Shown piece by piece: positions 6,421 to 10,467 of a DNA stretch of 10,467 bases. How positions within the stretch are numbered: the first letter of the stretch is position 1; every line of letters starts with the position of its first letter. The DNA lies in assembly GCA_028282485.1 (NCBI GenBank), contig JANQHU010000419.1:1-10467 (forward strand). Direction: 5' to 3'. The notes beneath the pieces were generated by a model. That model saw nothing but the letters and a program-made list of their open reading frames with translations, did no database searches and had not been told where the DNA came from. This DNA is from Bacillota bacterium. Lineage in GTDB: Bacteria > Bacillota > UBA4882 > UBA8346. The translations under genes were made by a program, and so were the position numbers.

Positions 6421-7710
6421 ATGAACATTCAACAAAATTTTAAGGGAAAATACTTTATCGGTCCTGCCAGCAAAAATAATTCTCTTATAGATCGTAAACT
6501 AAATGTGACAACTGGGAGAACTAACGACTTGTATGCCATATTGGAAGACGTTAACAATTCCGAAGGCCAAAAAGACTATTTTGTAAAAAATGTGGGTAAG
6601 GCCCTCGAGCCCATTATACGTAATAATAAAAATGTAATCCTCCCCCCAGATAAAATCCAAGTCCACCAGGGTGATACTGTGGAAATCTCCCATTGTTGAA
6701 TTCCCGCTTCAACATTAATCGAAGGACTCACTCAAAAAAATAATTTAGCTGCAGAGGGGCCACCAGATTTAAAAATTGAGCAAGGTCCTATTAATGATAG
6801 TGCTTTTTTATGTGCTCTTAATGCTCTCCATCGACTTAATCCTCAGAAACTTTCCAAATTGGTCTCCGAAAAGCCTGGTGGTCTGTATCAAGTAATTTTA
6901 GGCAACCAAGCGTTTACGGTAAACCGCAAAACGGTAACTCAACAATACGATCAGTCTTTAAGGCCGGCAAGCTCGAATAATGAATTAATTCCCCTTTTAG
7001 AGGATGCTTTCAATCATTATCTCTTAACTAACTATAAGCAAAATACCAGAGAGATCGTTTTAAAGGATAAAAATAACCAAGAATTCAAATTTAGCGCTAA
7101 CAATCCTTTTGCTCCATTTACTGCTACTAATGAAAAACTAAATTATCAATTACTAAATCAAGAGCATCCCACTGGCTATGTTTTCGCTTTTTTAAATAAC
7201 ATTCCGTTTAATCATGTAAAAAACGCTGATTTTTTTGGCTACTCCCCAGCCGAACTAAAAGGATATTTCGACAAAAAAAATGTCGTTAATTTCTTTAGTA
7301 TTCAAGATAAACCCATTGCAACGATGCAAAAAATGAAAGAAACTCAGTTATTAAATAGTTATAACTTAGAAAAAAACCAATCCTACCAAGTAGTCACAAT
7401 GGATCAAAATAATTTAGCCGACCAGAATTTACTCCAGGAGTATAACGAAAAGCTAACCACTAAAGGTCAGCCCCCCATCACAAATTTTCATAATCTTTAT
7501 CGCTTTATCAACCCTCGTAATACTACCACTTACAGTCCTGAGCACAAAGGTACTTCCAAAATTTTTAATGACCAAATGCTTGCCGACGCACTAATGGCCT
7601 CAGCATTTTCCATTCATCAAGTGCCTACTGAGGAACCACCTACCCTTTGTGCTTTACTCAGAAATCTTTTTAAGAAGCCCCAATCTAAAAATTCCTCGGT
7701 GGAGAATTAA
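6421..7710 (+). pseudogene. Calpain-like peptidase paralogue, broken by in-frame TGA and missing catalytic Cys and His
   Basis: ATG 6421 (GAGGTG 6406-6411, 9 bases upstream) opens 92 codons, then TGA at 6697-6699. Reading the same frame through to TAA at 7708-7710 gives a protein matching the intact neighbour at 7860-9203 along its whole length, with no frameshift. The neighbour has Gln at the TGA position. The active site is also lost. The catalytic segment reads EQGPINDSAFLCAL where the neighbour has GQGDINDCYFLSAL, so Cys is Ser (codon AGT, 6799-6801). The later NQSYQVV replaces HHSYQVV, so His is Gln (CAA, 7378-7380). The Asn of RFINP remains (7510-7512). The N-terminal domain before the stop is well preserved and could still be made as a free 92-residue protein. 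I read it as a decaying pseudoenzyme copy; readthrough of TGA is a less likely alternative. Confidence 0.8.
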
Positions 7711-7785
7711 ATAATGAACTGAATGAACAACTGCGGCTGAATCTCCTTTAAGGAAGAATAATTAAGTTATATATAATTTTAACAC

Positions 7786-7813
7786 TTGATATATTGTAAA
7801 AATATGTTAAAAT
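7786..7813 (+). promoter_or_regulatory. Promoter of the second calpain-like copy
   Basis: TTGATA (7786-7791) and TAAAAT (7808-7813) have a 16-base spacer, the same as the promoter at 6345-6372. The start codon lies 46 bases beyond the -10, against 48 in the first copy, and GAGGTG sits 9 bases before ATG in both. Confidence 0.65.
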
Positions 7814-7859
7814 ATGTTATATATGATTTAATTAAAAGATTATTGAGGTGTAGGAAGTA

Positions 7860-9203
7860 ATGCAAATCAAAATGCCATTTAAAATGCCGCCTACTAAAAA
7901 TATTAGTTTTGAGGGGCGATACTTTGTGGGAGTTGCCGATAATACAGCTCCTCCTATAGATGGTGTATTAGAGTCACGCCCTAAGCAAAATCAATTATGC
8001 GCTATATTGGAAGACGTTCAAGATCCTGTCGGCCAAACAAAATATTTATTGCAAAATATGAGTGACGAGCCCATTAAACTTAATAAAGGGAACATACCAC
8101 CCCAAGCTAATGCCCAAGTTCACGAAGGTGATGTAGTAAAAATAACTAAGTATCAAATTCCCGCTTCGATGTTAATCGAAGGACTCATTCAAAAAAATAA
8201 TGCGTTTACAGACAGGCAAAAAAATATAAAAATTGGGCAAGGCGATATTAATGATTGTTATTTTTTATCTGCCCTCAACGCCCTCCACCGACTTCAACCT
8301 GGTAATCTTTCCAAATTTGTTGCCGAAAAACCTAATGGGATTTATCAAGTAATCTTAGGTAATCAAACATTTACGGTAAGCCTGAAAGAAGTAGTTAAGC
8401 AGTACAACCATTCATTGATACCGGTAAGCTCGAATAATGAATTGGTTTCCATTATAGAGAATGCTTTTGCTCAATATCTCTTCAAAAACTATAATGAAAC
8501 CACCAATGAGATTATTCTCACTGATAAAAATAACAAAAAACATAAGTTGAAATTCTCTAAACCTAACGATAATGCTACTTCCAATAATACCGCAAAAGCT
8601 TATTATTTACTAGATAAACCTAATCATGCCGGATATGTTTTTGCTTTTTTGAATAACATTTCTTTTCGCCATGTTAAAAATTACCGTTTTATCGACATCC
8701 AAAATCTGAATGCCTATTTAAATAAAAAAAATGTGGTTACTTTTTTTGATATTAATAAAAATAATGGTTCTGCTCTTCATAACACAGTTGAAAAACGTCA
8801 ATTAGATTTTTTTAAATTAAATAAACACCACTCCTATCAAGTTGTACCTATGGATGGCACTAATGAAGCGGATCAAAACTTACTCAGAGAATATAATGCC
8901 AAGCTCGTAGCAAAGAATCTGCCTCCAATCGATAATTTTAATAATCTCTATCGCTTTATCAACCCGTCTAATACTGCCTCCTATAATCCTGATGAGGAAG
9001 CTTCATCTAAAATATTTAACATGACGTACCTCGAGCAGGCACTGGCGGCCTCTAAAATTACTATTATTCAGGTACCTACTAAAGAACCAGCTACCTTTTG
9101 CGAAGTATTCCAAAATCTTTTCAAAAAACAGCAACCTAAAATGTCTACAGAGGAGAAAGAGACGAACACTGCTAATAAAAAACCACTGGATATGATGACT
9201 TAA
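7860..9203 (+). CDS. Calpain-like (family C2) cysteine peptidase, intact copy
   Basis: It is a probable intracellular cysteine protease of 447 residues; the substrate is unknown. There is no signal peptide or membrane segment. Residues about 15-100 form a beta-rich domain with EGRYFVG, then YLLQN, and HEGDVVKI near its end, loosely like an FHA domain. The peptidase domain starts near 105. GQGDINDCYFLSALNAL (126-142) matches the calpain Q-G-x-x-x-D-C-[WY]-F-L-S-A-L motif, with Gln127 six residues before Cys133. HHSYQVV (323-329) gives the His (324), like G-H-A-Y-S-V. LYRFINPSN (363-371) gives Asn368, like R-x-R-N-P-W-G. The Cys-His gap is 191 and the His-Asn gap 44, longer than in animal calpains. 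The C-terminal 35 residues are Lys/Glu-rich and probably disordered. GAGGTG (7845-7850) precedes ATG by 9 bases. The gap to the next copy is 73 bases without a terminator, so the two are likely co-transcribed. Confidence 0.78.
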   Translation: MQIKMPFKMPPTKNISFEGRYFVGVADNTAPPIDGVLESRPKQNQLCAILEDVQDPVGQTKYLLQNMSDEPIKLNKGNIPPQANAQVHEGDVVKITKYQIPASMLIEGLIQKNNAFTDRQKNIKIGQGDINDCYFLSALNALHRLQPGNLSKFVAEKPNGIYQVILGNQTFTVSLKEVVKQYNHSLIPVSSNNELVSIIENAFAQYLFKNYNETTNEIILTDKNNKKHKLKFSKPNDNATSNNTAKAYYLLDKPNHAGYVFAFLNNISFRHVKNYRFIDIQNLNAYLNKKNVVTFFDINKNNGSALHNTVEKRQLDFFKLNKHHSYQVVPMDGTNEADQNLLREYNAKLVAKNLPPIDNFNNLYRFINPSNTASYNPDEEASSKIFNMTYLEQALAASKITIIQVPTKEPATFCEVFQNLFKKQQPKMSTEEKETNTANKKPLDMMT

Positions 9204-9276
9204 AAAACGAATAATTAAAGCTAATTAGAAACTAAACACGCCTATCAAAACGCCTCGATAGAAAGGTAACCTAAAA

Positions 9277-10467
9277 ATGTTCAGCGCAATCAACAATTTA
9301 TTAAGTAAAAAAACAAACTCCGATACTCCTAGAAACCATTTTTATTACGGTATTGGCGATCCTAGGAATCTATTTTTGGATTACCTTTTAAGAAAAGATA
9401 TAGAAAACAAAGTATGGTTTGAAATTAAAAAAAACCCTTCGGGTGACTACTATGTCAAGAATGATAGAGGACACCATCCCCTTAAAGTTAATGACCAAGA
9501 TATTCCCAGCCAAACCTGGGTTCCGGTCCAACTAACCGATATGTTAAAGGTGGCTAAACGAAAATTAAGTATTGCCACCCTAATGGCTCAAATAGCAAAA
9601 CCTTCTTTAAGGGAACAACCGGAATATTTGGAAATGAAACAAGGTAAAACCGCTGATTGTTATCTTATTAGTGCGATGAATGCCCTCCTCCATCTTAACC
9701 CAGACAAGCTTTCTAAACTGGTTTCAGAAGATCAGGACGGAAATTACCAAATCGTTGTCAGTAACCAATCCATTTCGGTGAAAAGAAAAGATCTGATTAA
9801 ACAATCCAATCATCCTTCCCGGTCGGTCCGAACTAAAAATGAATTAATACTCGTTTTAGAGCAGGCCTATGCCCAATATCTCTTACAAAATTTTAATGAA
9901 GCCACCGGCAAGGTCACTCTCTTTGACAAAAATAAAAAAGGATTTAGTTTTAAAATTAAAAAACCGATTCCGCCTGAGGCTTCTCCCCTCGAAAAAGCTT
10001 ACCATTTATTAAATAACAGTAGTTATGTCGGCTATGTCTTTGCCTTTTTAAATAATATCCCTTTTAAACAAGTTGAATATTTAAAACTGTTAAATTCCCC
10101 CGACGAAAGACTAAACGAACAAAAACTCACTGCAGCAAAACTAAACAACTCTTTTCAAAATAAAGAAAACGTCATCTTTATAAATATTGTTAATTATGAT
10201 CAACCGACACAATTAGATAATTATAATTTAAAAGCTCACCACAACTATCAGGTTATGCCAATTGATATTTCAAATCAAGACGACCAAAAGTTAATCCAGG
10301 AGTATAATGAAAAGCTAGTTGCCAGCAACCAGCCTCGCCTCTCTCCTTTTAATCAACTTTATAAAATTATCAACCCGTATAATCCTAATCAATATGCCCC
10401 TGATAAAAAGCATTCTCTCCTATTAAGCACTCAGGATCTAATGAATGCTCTGCAAGACTCAAAAATT
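9277..10467 (+). CDS. Calpain-like (family C2) cysteine peptidase, third copy, cut by window end
   Basis: It is open from ATG 9277 to the last base, 397 codons with no stop. AAAGGT (9262-9267) lies 9 bases before ATG. It is the most divergent of the three copies but has the same layout. A beta-rich N-terminal domain has WFEIKKNPSGDYYVKN near 50-65 and LKVNDQDIP near 70-78. The protease core has MKQGKTADCYLISAMNAL with Cys128 (9658-9660) and Gln six residues before it. KAHHNYQVMPID has His322 (10240-10242), and LYKIINPYN has Asn366 (10372-10374). The Cys-His and His-Asn gaps (194 and 44) nearly equal those of the intact neighbour, which supports the assignment. By alignment to the neighbour it probably lacks only its last 40-60 residues. 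No separate promoter is evident in the 73 bases before it. Confidence 0.75.
   Translation, partial: MFSAINNLLSKKTNSDTPRNHFYYGIGDPRNLFLDYLLRKDIENKVWFEIKKNPSGDYYVKNDRGHHPLKVNDQDIPSQTWVPVQLTDMLKVAKRKLSIATLMAQIAKPSLREQPEYLEMKQGKTADCYLISAMNALLHLNPDKLSKLVSEDQDGNYQIVVSNQSISVKRKDLIKQSNHPSRSVRTKNELILVLEQAYAQYLLQNFNEATGKVTLFDKNKKGFSFKIKKPIPPEASPLEKAYHLLNNSSYVGYVFAFLNNIPFKQVEYLKLLNSPDERLNEQKLTAAKLNNSFQNKENVIFINIVNYDQPTQLDNYNLKAHHNYQVMPIDISNQDDQKLIQEYNEKLVASNQPRLSPFNQLYKIINPYNPNQYAPDKKHSLLLSTQDLMNALQDSKI

Larger units (their letters stand above)
6341..10467 (+). repeat. Tandem triplication of calpain-like genes with leader
   Basis: Three same-strand paralogous units lie head to tail at 6345-7710, 7786-9203 and 9277-10467. 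The first two share their promoter and leader and long stretches of near-identical DNA, for example around 6700-6745 against 8157-8202 and the segment AGCTCGAATAATGAATT at 6970 and 8428. The third is similar mainly at protein level, so it is an older duplicate. No transposase, terminal repeat or integrase is seen. Confidence 0.8.

Noticed and set aside
6499..6693. Minus-strand open frame of 64 codons opposite the first calpain-like copy.
   Set aside because: It is antisense to a region whose plus-strand reading is conserved in the paralogue, and it has no coding signal of its own.
6859..7710. A separate gene starting at TTG 6859.
   Set aside because: The frame is open back to the TGA at 6697 and matches the paralogue throughout, and no ribosome binding site precedes 6859. 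It is the rear part of the broken first copy.
7746..7756. Palindrome TCCTTTAAGGA after the first copy as terminator or operator.
   Set aside because: It is short and has no loop or T-run; a chance palindrome is likely.
9236..9262. Small inverted repeat CTATC / GATAG between the second and third calpain-like copies as a terminator.
   Set aside because: The stem has only 5 bp, with a loop of about ten bases, and no T-run follows.

Overview
The window reads like a chromosomal stretch of an anaerobic, low-to-moderate GC Firmicute of the Clostridia type. The signs are strong AGGAGG-type ribosome binding sites before most genes, TTG/GTG codons near true starts, sigma-A style promoters, a TM1266-like hydrogenase-associated small protein, a feoA-feoB ferrous iron locus and a BCP-type peroxiredoxin. 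The species cannot be named from the sequence.

Left part (1-2340): a possible partial reading frame runs off the left edge on the minus strand. It is followed by an unrecognised 193-residue protein (149-730, plus), a family 2 glycosyltransferase (783-1565, minus) and a divergently placed small class I methyltransferase (1730-2266, plus). A strong bidirectional terminator closes this part (2292-2340).

Middle part (2364-6178, all minus): there are two transcription units. The first is a three-gene redox operon, nitroreductase - TM1266-like protein - BCP peroxiredoxin, with a good sigma-A promoter at 3675-3703. The second is feoA followed by a FeoB made as two proteins: a soluble GTPase (5173-5916) and a membrane permease (3791-5176). 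They are joined by an ATGA stop/start overlap with its own Shine-Dalgarno, and end at a hairpin terminator (3737-3761).

Right part (6345-10467, all plus, visibly more AT-rich): three tandem paralogues that I read as calpain-like (family C2) cysteine peptidases, each with a beta-rich N-terminal domain of about 100 residues that faintly resembles an FHA domain. The middle copy (7860-9203) is intact, with Gln/Cys/His/Asn catalytic residues in calpain order. The third copy (9277 to the window end, cut off) also keeps them. The first copy (6421-7710) is broken by an in-frame TGA and has also lost the catalytic Cys (to Ser) and His (to Gln). Copies 1 and 2 carry near-identical promoters and leaders, so the duplication included the regulatory region. 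This tandem family is the most interesting content of the window. Its role is unknown, and the calpain assignment rests on motif reading alone.
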